A stretch of 64,000 bases of DNA from Alteromonas sp. C1M14 (GCF_018860965.1 NZ_JAHKQF010000018.1:124001-188000); one strand, 5' to 3'; positions 30,916 to 40,458 are shown, numbered from the stretch's first letter. Notes: generated by a model not told the origin, from the letters alone. Numbers and translations are program-made.

Positions 30916-32988
30916 ATGCAGTCCCTTGCTCAAACACCCGTTACCGCGTTAAAAGGCGTGGGCGCGAAGGTGGCTGAGAAGTTAACTAAAATTGGCTTGC
31001 ACACCGTGTCTGATGTGCTCTTTCATCTGCCGTTGCGATACGAAGATCGCACGCGGGTTTACACTATTGATACGTGCCGACCTTTTACCCACGTGAGTAT
31101 TCAAGGCGAAGTAAAAAGCGCCGATATTCAGTACGGTAAAAAGCGTATGTTGGTGGTGAAGGTGTCTGATGGCAGCGGTACCATTACCTTGCGTTTCTTC
31201 CACTTTGGCGCAGCACAGCGCACTTTACTGTCGCCGGGCAATTGCGTGCGATGTTTTGGTGAAATTCGTACCGGCAAATGGGGGCTAGAAATGATGCACC
31301 CCGAATTTACCCTTATTGTTGAAGATGAAGAAGCCCCAGAACCCACCCTCACGCCGGTATATCCGTCAACCGAAGGGGTAAAGCAGTTAACCTTGCGGGG
31401 CTTGTCTGAACAAGCTTTGGCACTGCTTGATAAAGGCGGTTTGGCCGATTTACTGCCCGAAGGCATGTACGAACAGCAGGTAGATTTAGCCTCGGCGTTA
31501 CGGCTTGTACACCGGCCACCGCCAGATGTGTCGTTAGACAGCATCGAGCAGGGCGCACACCCTGCGCAAAAACGCCTCATTTTAGAAGAACTGCTGGCTC
31601 ACCATTTAAGTGTGTTAAAAGTTCGTCAGCAGGCCCAATCACAGCCCGGCATTCCCATTAAGGTAAACCCAACACTAATTGGTAACTTATTAGATCGCTT
31701 GCCGTTTTCGCCTACCGGCGCCCAACAGCGTGTGGTGGCCGACATTCAAAAAGACATGGCCTGTAACACCCCCATGATGCGTTTAGTGCAAGGGGATGTT
31801 GGCTCGGGTAAAACCTTGGTGGCCGCACTGGCTGCGCTGTCAGCAATTGGAGCAGGGCATCAGGTGGCGCTAATGGCCCCCACCGAACTTCTAGCCGAGC
31901 AGCACGCAAATAACTTCCGCGATTGGTTCGAACCCTTAGGTATTCAAGTGGGCTGGCTGGCAGGTAAGCTTAAGGGTAAAGCTCGTGAGGAAGTGCTTAC
32001 TCGCTTAGAATCCGGCGATATTCAAATGCTGGTGGGTACCCACGCTATTTTTCAAGAGCAAGTGAATTACCAGCAATTAGCGTTGGTGATTGTAGATGAA
32101 CAACACCGCTTTGGCGTACATCAGCGCCTCGCCCTGCGCGAAAAAGGTGAGCGACAAGGGCGGTTTCCTCATCAGCTGATTATGACCGCAACGCCTATTC
32201 CACGCACCCTCGCCATGACCGCCTACGCCGATCTTGACACCTCGGTGATTGACGAATTGCCGCCCGGTCGCACGCCGGTCACCACGGTGGTATTGCCCGA
32301 TACCCGTCGTGGTGACGTTATTGTGCGTGTGTATGAAGCGTGTCATCAACAAGGACGGCAAGCATATTGGGTATGTACCCTTATTGACGAGTCGGAAGTG
32401 TTGCAGTGTCAGGCCGCCGAAGACGCCGCTATCACTCTACGCACCGCGTTGCCCGATTTACGGGTAGGCTTGGTGCATGGCCGTTTAAAACCGGCAGAAA
32501 AAAAAGCCGTAATGGATGCCTTTAAACAAGGCGAACTGGATTTACTGGTGGCCACCACCGTTATTGAGGTTGGGGTGGATGTACCTAATGCCAGCATTAT
32601 GATTATTGAAAACCCAGAACGCTTGGGGTTGGCCCAGTTGCACCAGTTACGAGGCCGGGTAGGGCGAGGTGCAGTAGAAAGTCAGTGTGTACTTATGTAC
32701 TCAGGGCCCCTGTCTAAAACAGCCTCTCAGCGTTTAGCCGTATTGCGAGAATCGAACGACGGTTTTTATATTGCCCAGCGGGATCTAGAAATACGTGGTC
32801 CAGGTGAACTGATGGGCACAAAGCAAACCGGCATGGCGCAACTGCGTATTGCCGATTTAGTCAGAGATGCCGAACTCGTGCCCCAGGTACAGCATATTGC
32901 CGAACGTCTGTGGCAAGATTACCCGTCTCATGCCCAAGCTATAATTAATCGCTGGATAGGGTTTAAGGAGCAGTACGGAAATGCCTAA
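30916..32988 (+). CDS. recG: ATP-dependent DNA helicase RecG
   Basis: This 690-residue branch-migrating helicase regresses stalled forks. An N-terminal wedge (OB-fold) domain covers about 1-170. Helicase motifs include Walker A G-D-V-G-S-G-K-T (about 292-299), the D-E-Q-H box (about 394-397) in D-E-Q-H-R-F-G-V, T-A-T-P-I-P-R-T, and motif VI Q-L-R-G-R-V-G-R-G. Length equals the family norm (E. coli 693 aa). The last 8 bp overlap rsmJ. Confidence 0.96.
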   Translation: MQSLAQTPVTALKGVGAKVAEKLTKIGLHTVSDVLFHLPLRYEDRTRVYTIDTCRPFTHVSIQGEVKSADIQYGKKRMLVVKVSDGSGTITLRFFHFGAAQRTLLSPGNCVRCFGEIRTGKWGLEMMHPEFTLIVEDEEAPEPTLTPVYPSTEGVKQLTLRGLSEQALALLDKGGLADLLPEGMYEQQVDLASALRLVHRPPPDVSLDSIEQGAHPAQKRLILEELLAHHLSVLKVRQQAQSQPGIPIKVNPTLIGNLLDRLPFSPTGAQQRVVADIQKDMACNTPMMRLVQGDVGSGKTLVAALAALSAIGAGHQVALMAPTELLAEQHANNFRDWFEPLGIQVGWLAGKLKGKAREEVLTRLESGDIQMLVGTHAIFQEQVNYQQLALVIVDEQHRFGVHQRLALREKGERQGRFPHQLIMTATPIPRTLAMTAYADLDTSVIDELPPGRTPVTTVVLPDTRRGDVIVRVYEACHQQGRQAYWVCTLIDESEVLQCQAAEDAAITLRTALPDLRVGLVHGRLKPAEKKAVMDAFKQGELDLLVATTVIEVGVDVPNASIMIIENPERLGLAQLHQLRGRVGRGAVESQCVLMYSGPLSKTASQRLAVLRESNDGFYIAQRDLEIRGPGELMGTKQTGMAQLRIADLVRDAELVPQVQHIAERLWQDYPSHAQAIINRWIGFKEQYGNA

Positions 32989-33742
32989 TATTCCAGTTTA
33001 TATTTCGTCGACATGGGATGACAACGACGCCCAAAAACTAAAGGGCGTAGCCCTGCAATGGCAGCTGCCCGAGCAGGTTGATCTCCCCGAAGGGCTGGCC
33101 GTAACCATTGATAACAACAAGTTGTCGGTGAAAGATTTCGCCAACCCCAAGCAGCAAGGGGTGGCGGTGGATTTTTTGTCTGCCAGTAGTCTTTACCGGC
33201 AACAGCATGGAGGTCGAAAAAAAGAGCCTCTTGCAAAAGCAGTAGGGTTAAAAGGCCTAGATAGTTTACATGTGGTTGATGCCACGCCTGGTCTTGGCCG
33301 AGATGCCTTTGTTCTGGTGTCGCTGGGTTGTCGGGTAACCATGATAGAGCGGTCACCGGTGGTGGCAGCGCTACTTGATGATGGGCTAAAACGTTTGGCC
33401 TTACAGGATGAGGCGTTAGCCAGCCGGTTTACCCTTATTCATGGCGACAGCATTGAGCAAATGCAGAACAATTTAATTGATGTGGATGTGGTTTATCTTG
33501 ATCCGATGTTTCCACATCGGAAAAAATCTGCTTTAGTAAAGAAAGAGATGCGGTTGTTTCAACAATTGCTGGGTGCAGATGAAGATGCCGACGATTTATT
33601 GGCTCCTGCGCGAACATTGGCGAAAAAACGGGTGGTAGTGAAACGCCCAGCGTACGCTGAACCTCTGGCAAACAGAGCACCAGAAACGGCCATTACCAGC
33701 AAGAAACACCGGTTTGATGTTTATATTACACTCACTCACTAG
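32981..33742 (+). CDS. rsmJ: 16S rRNA (guanine1516-N2)-methyltransferase RsmJ
   Basis: This is a 253-residue SAM-dependent methyltransferase. The motif I region reads V-V-D-A-T-P-G-L-G-R-D-A-F, the acidic motif II is M-I-E-R-S, and motif IV is V-Y-L-D-P-M-F-P-H-R, all typical of RsmJ (YhiQ). It methylates G1516 of 16S rRNA. The start lies inside the recG end, so the two are translationally coupled. The 3' end of rsmJ is a known landing site for some Tn7-like elements, but none is seen here; the peroxiredoxin gene follows after 9 nt. Confidence 0.93.
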   Translation: MPNIPVYISSTWDDNDAQKLKGVALQWQLPEQVDLPEGLAVTIDNNKLSVKDFANPKQQGVAVDFLSASSLYRQQHGGRKKEPLAKAVGLKGLDSLHVVDATPGLGRDAFVLVSLGCRVTMIERSPVVAALLDDGLKRLALQDEALASRFTLIHGDSIEQMQNNLIDVDVVYLDPMFPHRKKSALVKKEMRLFQQLLGADEDADDLLAPARTLAKKRVVVKRPAYAEPLANRAPETAITSKKHRFDVYITLTH

Positions 33743-33751
33743 GAGAGAAGC

Positions 33752-34225
33752 ATGATCAACGTTGGCAGTACATTGCCCGAAGTAACCTTTGGCCTGCTAA
33801 AGGACGGAAAGATGACAAACCCTCATACCCATGACATTTTTGGTGGCAAACGAGTGGTGGTATTTGCAGTGCCTGGTGCGTTCACGCCAACATGTTCAGC
33901 GGCTCACTTGCCCGGATATGTGGCACTGGCCGATAAAATAAAGGCTAAAGGTGTAGACGACATTGTATGCATATCGGTAAACGATGCTTTTGTAATGGAT
34001 GCTTGGAAACAGTCTGCCAATGCCGATGAAATTACCATGCTGGCAGACGGCAACGCGTATTTCACCAAGTCCATTGGGCTGGATATGAATACCAGCGATT
34101 TTGGTGGCACACGTAGCGTACGCTATTCCATGTTAGTGGAAGACGGAGAAGTGGTTAAGCTGAACGTTGAAGATCCGGGCCGTTTTGAAATTTCTGATGC
34201 CGAAAGCATGCTAAAAAGCCTGTAA
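33752..34225 (+). CDS. Prx5-type peroxiredoxin
   Basis: This 157-residue thiol peroxidase has the peroxidatic cysteine C48 in P-G-A-F-T-P-T-C-S, the arrangement of the peroxiredoxin-5/hybrid Prx group. The proximal Arg in T-R-S-V-R-Y-S-M near residue 125 completes the active site. There is no C-terminal glutaredoxin domain. It detoxifies peroxides in the cytosol. It follows rsmJ by 9 nt with an AGGAGAGA ribosome-binding site and ends at a terminator. Confidence 0.92.
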   Translation: MINVGSTLPEVTFGLLKDGKMTNPHTHDIFGGKRVVVFAVPGAFTPTCSAAHLPGYVALADKIKAKGVDDIVCISVNDAFVMDAWKQSANADEITMLADGNAYFTKSIGLDMNTSDFGGTRSVRYSMLVEDGEVVKLNVEDPGRFEISDAESMLKSL

Positions 34226-34243
34226 TTTTACGCAAAATCTATG

Positions 34244-34271
34244 AAAACCCGTCTTTGTGGCGGGTTTTTTT
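34244..34271 (+). terminator. Terminator after the peroxiredoxin gene
   Basis: AAAACCCG and CGGGTTTT form a stem around a short loop and run into TTTTTTT; this closes the recG-rsmJ-peroxiredoxin transcript. Confidence 0.82.
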
Positions 34272-34512
34272 GTTACAGAAACCGGTAAATTAGCTATTCG
34301 TATTTTTATTGCGCTGCGTCATAATTTTGGGTGTTTTTTTGCACAACCATCTGTACTCCCTTTTTCATTCTGTTATTCTCTTAGAATAGCGCAGTGCCTA
34401 TTTCGGCAAGAAGCACCAAGTAATTTAAATTCGGGTGTGTATTTATAAATGCGTTTTAGGGCAGTCAGGAAGAGCTGCGCCGCGCTAGTTGGAGTCACGT
34501 AGGGATACCATT

Positions 34513-35202
34513 ATGTTAAACAGCAATCAAAAATTCGGCGTTTATCTCATCTCCAAATCACTTTCCTCGGATGAAGCAGATGACAGTAAAGTTGTACTTT
34601 TTAAACAGCTTTTACAAACCTGCGGCTATGTGGTCACAGAGCTAACATCCATAGAGCAATTAGACGCAACCTCCAATCAAGATCTTATCTTTTTCGACGC
34701 CTCAGAAGCAGAAGACAAACTCGGCGCTTATTATCGGTATGACGGCTGTGCCCGTTGGATCTTATTTAATTTGCAGTCCGGAGAAATTGACGAATGTGAG
34801 GCCATTATTGCCGGCGTTGAAGGCACCTTTTACGCCAGTGACTCTCCTGAATTATTACTAAAAGGTGTACGCAGGCTTGCAAAGATGGATGTGTGGTTTA
34901 AACGCAATTCCATTAACGAAGCATTACGGCGTTTGCGTCAGCAGTCTCGCAAATCTCCAGCGGCCCTTAGTCGACCTACCACCATTAACAGTTCCGCAAT
35001 TCATCCTAAGCTGACTAAGCGAGAGATCACAATTATTGAACTGGTAGCAAAAGGCTCTCAAAATCAAGAGATTGCCGATCAACTTCACATTAGTGTGAAT
35101 ACAGTAAAAACCCACATCTACAGTATTTTTAGAAAAACCCATTCGCGAAATCGTATTGAGTTACTGTCGTGGTCGCAACAGTTTGTGGGTGAATTCGGTT
35201 AA
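34513..35202 (+). CDS. LuxR/CsgD-type transcriptional regulator
   Basis: The protein is 229 residues from the ATG at 34513 (M-L-N-S-N-Q-K); an in-frame TTG at 34489 is less likely. The C-terminal LuxR helix-turn-helix (about residues 165-222) reads L-T-K-R-E-I-T-I-I-E-L-V-A-K-G, then I-S-V-N-T-V-K-T-H. The N-terminal half lacks the Asp phospho-acceptor pattern of a true receiver, like CsgD of enteric bacteria, but does contain several acidic residues. CsgD-type proteins control biofilm matrix, a plausible link to the EPS locus, though no target is visible. It has a 240-nt upstream gap and is probably monocistronic. Confidence 0.82.
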   Translation: MLNSNQKFGVYLISKSLSSDEADDSKVVLFKQLLQTCGYVVTELTSIEQLDATSNQDLIFFDASEAEDKLGAYYRYDGCARWILFNLQSGEIDECEAIIAGVEGTFYASDSPELLLKGVRRLAKMDVWFKRNSINEALRRLRQQSRKSPAALSRPTTINSSAIHPKLTKREITIIELVAKGSQNQEIADQLHISVNTVKTHIYSIFRKTHSRNRIELLSWSQQFVGEFG

Positions 35203-35258
35203 CGCTTCACCTTAATGTATTCGCCCTCTATAATTCGCACCTTTGTAGGTGTAAGGGG

Positions 35259-36446
35259 ATGGGTGTGATTCAAAAAGACGTGGTTGTCATCGGCGCGGGA
35301 GCAGCAGGTTTATTCTGTGCTGCACAAGCGGGTAAACGTGGGCGTTCGGTGGAAGTATTAGATCACGGCAAAAAAGTGGGTCGCAAAATACTCATGTCCG
35401 GTGGTGGACGCTGCAATTTCACTAACATGTATGCGGGCCCCGAAAATTTCATTTCTAATAACCCTCATTTTTGTAAATCAGCACTCAGTCGTTATACCCA
35501 ATGGGATTTCATTTCTCTGGTGGCCGAGCACGGCATCGCCTACCACGAAAAAACACTGGGTCAGTTGTTTTGTGATAACAGTGCCTCAGACATCGTTAAT
35601 TTACTGACCACTGAATGCAATAAAGCGGGTGCAACCATTAAGACGCGCTGTGAAATCAGCCATGTCGAGAAGGAAAACCACTTGTTCACGGTGCACACAT
35701 CCCTTGGGGTGTACCAATGTGAATCCTTGGTTATTGCCACTGGCGGGTTAAGCATGCCGAAAATTGGCGCCACCCCCTTTGGTTATCAAATCGCAGAGCA
35801 ATTTGGCTTAACTGTGCTTCCCACACGGGCAGGGCTTGTGCCTTTTACCCTGCATGAAGATGACAAAAAAGCTTTGGATGGATTAAGTGGCATTGCCATT
35901 GATACCAGTGCCACATGCAACGATACCGCTTTTCGTGAAGCTATGTTGTTTACCCACCGTGGATTAAGCGGGCCGTCGATGTTGCAGGTGTCTTCTTACT
36001 GGGAGCCTGGCGATGTCTTGCATATTGATATGCAACCCACCGAATCGGCGGCGACCTATTTAACCGAAGCACAGCAAACCACCCCCGATGTGCAATTATC
36101 CACCGTGCTAGCTAAATACTATCCCAAGCGTTTGGTTCAAGCCTTTATACAATTGCATCAATGGCGCAATGAGCCGGTGAAACGCCTCACCCCTGCAGAG
36201 ATAGCAACCATTGATGAGCAATTGTCAGACTGGCAGGTTAAGCCTAACGGCACTGAAGGTTATCGCACTGCAGAAGTCACCTTAGGCGGCGTTGATACCG
36301 ATGAATTATCATCAAAAACCATGATGAGTAAAAAACAAGAAGGCTTGTTCTTTATTGGCGAAGTGGTGGATGTTACCGGTTGGCTAGGCGGCTATAACTT
36401 TCAGTGGGCATGGAGTAGCGGCTGGGCTGCAGGGCAGTTTGTTTGA
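35259..36446 (+). CDS. yhiN: YhiN/HI0933-type NAD(P)/FAD-dependent oxidoreductase
   Basis: This 395-residue flavoprotein has the N-terminal dinucleotide fold V-V-V-I-G-A-G-A-A-G-L-F, the family-specific K-I-L-M-S-G-G-G-R-C-N-F-T-N, and a C-terminal FAD-binding G-E-V-V-D-V-T-G-W-L-G-G-Y-N. The reaction is unknown for this family. Its 3' end matters: a Tn7-like terminal sequence begins 4 nt after the stop codon, matching the reported use of yhiN as an attachment site for some Tn7-like elements. The coding sequence itself appears intact. Confidence 0.92.
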   Translation: MGVIQKDVVVIGAGAAGLFCAAQAGKRGRSVEVLDHGKKVGRKILMSGGGRCNFTNMYAGPENFISNNPHFCKSALSRYTQWDFISLVAEHGIAYHEKTLGQLFCDNSASDIVNLLTTECNKAGATIKTRCEISHVEKENHLFTVHTSLGVYQCESLVIATGGLSMPKIGATPFGYQIAEQFGLTVLPTRAGLVPFTLHEDDKKALDGLSGIAIDTSATCNDTAFREAMLFTHRGLSGPSMLQVSSYWEPGDVLHIDMQPTESAATYLTEAQQTTPDVQLSTVLAKYYPKRLVQAFIQLHQWRNEPVKRLTPAEIATIDEQLSDWQVKPNGTEGYRTAEVTLGGVDTDELSSKTMMSKKQEGLFFIGEVVDVTGWLGGYNFQWAWSSGWAAGQFV

Positions 36447-36449
36447 TCT

Positions 36450-36540
36450 TGTGTAGAGACAATAAAGTTTGCCCGCAAGCATTATTGTTTGCCCGTAAGA
36501 ATAGTGTGTACTATTTTTTATCGAGGTAAACTTTATTGGA
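36450..36540 (+). mobile_element. Terminal sequence of a decayed Tn7-like transposon
   Basis: It begins TGTGTAGAGACAATAAAG, matching the layout of Tn7 ends (TGT, short spacer, then GACAATAAAG), 4 nt after the yhiN stop codon. Inside are two direct repeats sharing GTTTGCCCG(C/T)AAG at 36468-36479 and 36488-36499, about 20 bp apart as TnsB sites are. A third, inverted copy (GGTAAACTTTATTG) lies at 36526-36539. It is followed directly by the tnsA remnant, as at a Tn7 right end. No second end was found downstream to 40.9 kb. Confidence 0.75.
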
Positions 36541-36546
36541 TCAGTT

Positions 36547-36759
36547 ATGGGGCGTGGCAGAAAACTAGAGACTTTTGAAGACTATTCGAGAGCAATTCCC
36601 GTTACTTCCCCTCAATTACACTCAAAAAATTGCCAAAATCATCGGGTTGAACACTCCACTCACCCAACTAGCGGTGAGCCAATCGTTATCACAACGGATT
36701 TTCTTCGGACGATTAGCACTGAAAGTGGTATTCGCTACCTAGCTATTTCGGTAAAGCCT

Positions 36760-36777
<18 letters not shown>
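36547..36777 (+). pseudogene. tnsA: tnsA remnant (Tn7-like transposase endonuclease subunit)
   Basis: The first 13 codons (M-G-R-G-R-K-L-E-T-F-E-D-Y) look like the start of a TnsA protein. After them the frame jumps: in the next frame, 36584 to about 36648 encodes I-R-E-Q-F-P-L-L-P-L and Q-K-I-A-K-I-I-G, the conserved core of the TnsA nuclease domain. The first frame then resumes with H-P-T-S-G-E-P-I-V, T-T-D-F-L and L-A-I-S-V-K-P-E. So roughly 70 residues are missing between parts one and two, and two frame changes are present. The remnant stops where an IS3 relic begins. A full TnsA is about 270 aa, so it cannot be functional. Confidence 0.78.
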
Positions 36778-37239
<462 letters not shown>

Positions 37240-37256
37240 CTAATTAGGTGGCCAAA

Positions 37257-37527
37257 TTAACTATGCCACTACACTTGTAAAGAGTGGACTGCAGAAGGTC
37301 AGGCGTTAATGGTGAGAGGACTTCACAAAAATAGCAGCGATGATAAAACTTTATCCTACGTTTGAAATACCCACTATAAATTGAAAAGAGCGTAACGTTA
37401 ACGACAGTGAGTTGTTAGTAAGGCTACAAACTATTTATCCAATATTTAAATAATTGATGTTGTGTTTAGTCATTGGGTTGTCTATTATTTGACCACTTAA
37501 TGGAGAAGAGTTACTAAAGGTTAAAGG
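37257..37527. other. Non-coding stretch between IS relic and lipoprotein gene
   Basis: No gene is seen. It contains a GATAAAACTTTATC palindrome near 37338-37351 and must carry the promoter of the following lipoprotein gene; an AAAGG ribosome-binding site precedes the latter. Confidence 0.4.
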
Positions 37528-38325
37528 ATGAAACCCACTTTATTGTTCCCTCTTATTGCAGCTCTCGCGGGCTGTTCAACGCTTGATCTTGCCGAACAAA
37601 AGACGTTATCGATTGACGATACAACAACTGAGGAGACTGCCTTCGATGTACTAGAAATAGCCTCAGCGCCAGGTCAACTTCGCAATGTATATATATGGAC
37701 TAAAGACAAACAGAAAATTGTTTGCCCAGAGCCATTCCCGGACATTGGCATGTCCACATCTTTTGAAACGGCAATTACTACGTCCAATGATGCTACACAG
37801 GCGCTGACTTCCGCACTAGATACGGCGAATGATTCTGAGACCGTTGAATTAGCACAAGCCCTTGAAGCCAGTTTAAAAGCAACTTCAACCGTAGTTGCTC
37901 TTTCAGGGCGCAGTGAACTGACTGTGCTCAATGCGAACTTCGCTTCTATGGTATGTATTCTCGCAGCCAATGGCTATCTAGAACCAGATGGCTCAGGAAA
38001 TGAGTCACCAGTTCAAGCTAATGTCTCAATAATTATTGATACCATGTTTAAGATGGTTGAGGCTGATAGGTTAAAAGCCGCTACCGCAGAGGCAAAGGCA
38101 AAAACTGAGCAAACGAAAGCAGAAACTGCCAAAACGGAAGCAGAGGCAGCGGCAGCAAAGACGCTTTCGACTGTGAAAAGTGAACACAACGCTGTACTTC
38201 TGAAGATCTATAAACCGCAATTTGATAAGACCTTAGAGAAGTGTAGAAGCGAGGCCAATGGGGATATCGATATAGAAAAGGTCTGTCAGGAAAACTATGA
38301 CAAATCAATCTCAACACTACAATAA
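37528..38325 (+). CDS. Putative lipoprotein of unknown function
   Basis: This 265-residue protein has a lipoprotein signal peptide with lipobox L-A-G-C (Cys16). A middle region contains two Cys (P-E-P, M-V-C-I-L-A). An Ala/Lys/Glu-rich segment at about 180-220, with repeats of K-A-x-T-E/A-K-T-E, should form a coiled coil, and the C-terminus has two more Cys. It is not recognised as a known family. It lies in the Tn7-like scar region and may be remaining cargo; the small gene at 38343 follows after 17 nt and is probably co-transcribed. Confidence 0.7.
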   Translation: MKPTLLFPLIAALAGCSTLDLAEQKTLSIDDTTTEETAFDVLEIASAPGQLRNVYIWTKDKQKIVCPEPFPDIGMSTSFETAITTSNDATQALTSALDTANDSETVELAQALEASLKATSTVVALSGRSELTVLNANFASMVCILAANGYLEPDGSGNESPVQANVSIIIDTMFKMVEADRLKAATAEAKAKTEQTKAETAKTEAEAAAAKTLSTVKSEHNAVLLKIYKPQFDKTLEKCRSEANGDIDIEKVCQENYDKSISTLQ

Positions 38326-38342
38326 AGAAAGGATGATTTATT

Positions 38343-38537
38343 ATGGATTTAACTACCAGTACATTTTACAACACACTTATTACGTATGGTTCACAACTCT
38401 CTGTGTGGATCGAAGGTAAAGTGTATTTAGCGACAGTTATAGGCAGTAGTGGCGATTTGTTTACCCTCGAAATCGACCAGAATGGAACTAAAATCAATTT
38501 ATCCATACATTACACAAATATTATAATTGCTTCCTAG
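38343..38537 (+). CDS. Small hypothetical protein with Sm-like barrel pattern
   Basis: The gene encodes 64 residues and has an AAGGATG ribosome-binding site. Alternating hydrophobic strands (Q-L-S-V-W-I, V-Y-L-A-T-V-I-G, D-L-F-T-L-E-I, I-N-L-S-I-H-Y, I-I-I-A) separated by short turns give the five-strand pattern of SH3/Sm-like barrels. No family is recognised. The tight spacing after the lipoprotein gene supports it being real. Confidence 0.55.
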   Translation: MDLTTSTFYNTLITYGSQLSVWIEGKVYLATVIGSSGDLFTLEIDQNGTKINLSIHYTNIIIAS

Positions 38538-38817
38538 TTGAATGTAGGTTTATAAGAAACTTTCGAGTCTCGCTTTACCGGCAGTTTTACGTTTCTAATA
38601 TTCTTGATCTCTGGTAGTGAGAAGTATTTAGTGGCGAAATGAATATCTATGTTGTTTGCTATTTGTACCTCAGAAGAGTTACCCATAAATGTCTTTGTTT
38701 TAATTTATGAATTGTGCCGCGACAGCAATGCCATCCAACGAAAATGGCGAGTTTTGCCTTTCGCCCTGACGTATTGCCCTAACAGCGGGGCAATAGCCGG
38801 TGGCGGTACCCCGCTTA
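38538..38817. other. Intergenic region before the acyl-CoA synthetase 3' end
   Basis: No convincing gene is seen. A GCGGGG/CCCCGC inverted repeat lies at 38785-38814 just beyond the stop of the minus-strand synthetase gene and could end that transcript, although no U-run follows. No second Tn7-like end was recognised here. Confidence 0.4.
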
Positions 38818-40458
38818 TTAGTTGGCGATAGACGCTTTGCTATTGAGTTGTTTGCGTAACGCGAATTTTTGAATTTTTCCTGTCGAGGTTTTCGGTACTT
38901 CTTCAAATTTCACCACTCGCGGTACTTTAAAATGTGCGAGATTGGCTTTGCAGTGGGTAATCATTTCGGCTTCGGTGGCACTTGTTCCAGCTTTAAGTTC
39001 GATAAAGGCACACACGGTTTCTCCCCATTTTTCATCTGGCATTGCCACAACGGCGGCAAGCATCACCGCAGGGTGTTGATATAAACAATCTTCTACTTCA
39101 ATACTGGAGATATTCTCGCCGCCAGAAATAATAATGTCTTTGCTACGATCTTTTAACTTGATGTAATTATCGGGGTAAATCACTGCTAAATCGCCGGTTT
39201 TAAACCAGCCGTTGGCAAAGGCGTCAGCGGTAGCACTGGGATTTTTGAGGTAGCCTTTCATGGTGATGTTGCCCCGCACTACAACTTCACCAATGGTTTC
39301 ACCGTCTTTGGGGACCGGCTGACCGGTTACGGTATCAAATACATCAACCCCTTGTTGCAAGTGATAGCGGACGCCCTGGCGAGAGTTTAATTGGGCCTGC
39401 TCGGCTAGGCTAAGTGCTTGCCAATGGTGCTGTTTGTCGCACACTATAGCTGGGCCATACACCTCGGTTAGGCCATAAACGTGAATAATATCAAAACCTA
39501 GGCTGTCCATTCCTTCTATCATCGCCGCAGATGGCGCTGCGCCAGCCACAAAGGCCGACACCTTGTGCTCGATACCCTGTTTTAGGCTATCGTCGGCGTT
39601 AATCAACATAGAATGCACAATGGGAGCGCCACAGTAATGGCTTACCTTGTGCTGCCTGATCAGATCAAAAATAAGCGCAGGGTCAACTTTTCGCAAGCAC
39701 ACATTGATACCTGCGCGGGCGGCAATTACCCAGGGAAACGTCCACCCGTTGCAATGAAACATGGGCAATGTCCACAGGTAACAAGGGTGTTTGGGCATAT
39801 CCCATTCGAGTATATTTGACACCGCAGCCAGATAGGCACCACGGTGTGAATACACCACCCCTTTAGGGTTGCCGGTAGTTCCCGAGGTGTAGTTCAACGC
39901 AATGGCATCCCATTCGTCGGTGGGGGGCTCGGCAACAAACCCCTCGTCACCGCTGGCAATAAAGGCTTCGTAAAACACATCACCTATGGCTTCGCCCGGC
40001 CCGTCATAAAGCACATCATCTACGTTGATAACCTTTGGCGGGTTAGGCAGGCGCAATAACGCCCTTTTCACCACCTGACTAAACTCTTTGTCCACTAAAA
40101 GTAATTTGGCTTCACCGTGTTCGAGAATAAAAGCGATGGTATGTTCATCTAAGCGAATATTAATGGCGTTTATCACCGCGCCTACCATAGGGATGGCAAA
40201 ATGAGATTCCACCATCGCGGGGGTATTGGGGAGCATTACCGCAACGGTATCTCCTTTTTTAATGCCGGCTTTTTTCAATGCCGAGGCATACCGACAACAG
40301 CGCTGATAAGTTTGCGCCCAAGTTTGTCGTAACGCGCCATGAATAATACTGATTGCATTTGGGTAAACATCGTTGGCGCGGGCTAAAAAATCGACCGGCG
40401 TGACAGGCGAAAAGTTAGCTTCATTTTTCTCTAAACCATTGGAATATATCGAGCTCAT
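38818..40458 (-). CDS. AMP-dependent fatty-acid/acyl-CoA synthetase
   Basis: This 546-residue adenylate-forming enzyme activates a carboxylic acid to acyl-CoA through acyl-AMP. The P-loop-like motif Y-T-S-G-T-T-G-N-P-K-G lies near residues 186-196. Y-G-L-T-E-V-Y-G is the A5 block, and G-W-F-K-T-G-D-L-A with the catalytic lysine in K-T-S-T-G-K-I-Q-K near the C-terminus complete it. The layout resembles medium-chain acyl-CoA ligases (AlkK-like) and DMSP-related DmdB; the substrate cannot be read. ATG at 40458 with GAGGT upstream is preferred to a TTG at 40464. It is monocistronic. Confidence 0.92.
   Translation of the reverse strand: MSSIYSNGLEKNEANFSPVTPVDFLARANDVYPNAISIIHGALRQTWAQTYQRCCRYASALKKAGIKKGDTVAVMLPNTPAMVESHFAIPMVGAVINAINIRLDEHTIAFILEHGEAKLLLVDKEFSQVVKRALLRLPNPPKVINVDDVLYDGPGEAIGDVFYEAFIASGDEGFVAEPPTDEWDAIALNYTSGTTGNPKGVVYSHRGAYLAAVSNILEWDMPKHPCYLWTLPMFHCNGWTFPWVIAARAGINVCLRKVDPALIFDLIRQHKVSHYCGAPIVHSMLINADDSLKQGIEHKVSAFVAGAAPSAAMIEGMDSLGFDIIHVYGLTEVYGPAIVCDKQHHWQALSLAEQAQLNSRQGVRYHLQQGVDVFDTVTGQPVPKDGETIGEVVVRGNITMKGYLKNPSATADAFANGWFKTGDLAVIYPDNYIKLKDRSKDIIISGGENISSIEVEDCLYQHPAVMLAAVVAMPDEKWGETVCAFIELKAGTSATEAEMITHCKANLAHFKVPRVVKFEEVPKTSTGKIQKFALRKQLNSKASIAN

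Noticed and set aside
33735-33760. Possible second Tn7-like insertion site after rsmJ
   Set aside because: rsmJ 3' ends are known targets, but the peroxiredoxin gene follows after 9 nt and no terminal repeats are present.
38538-38817. Far end of the Tn7-like element
   Set aside because: No ACTTTATTGTC...ACA-like terminus or repeat was found in this interval.
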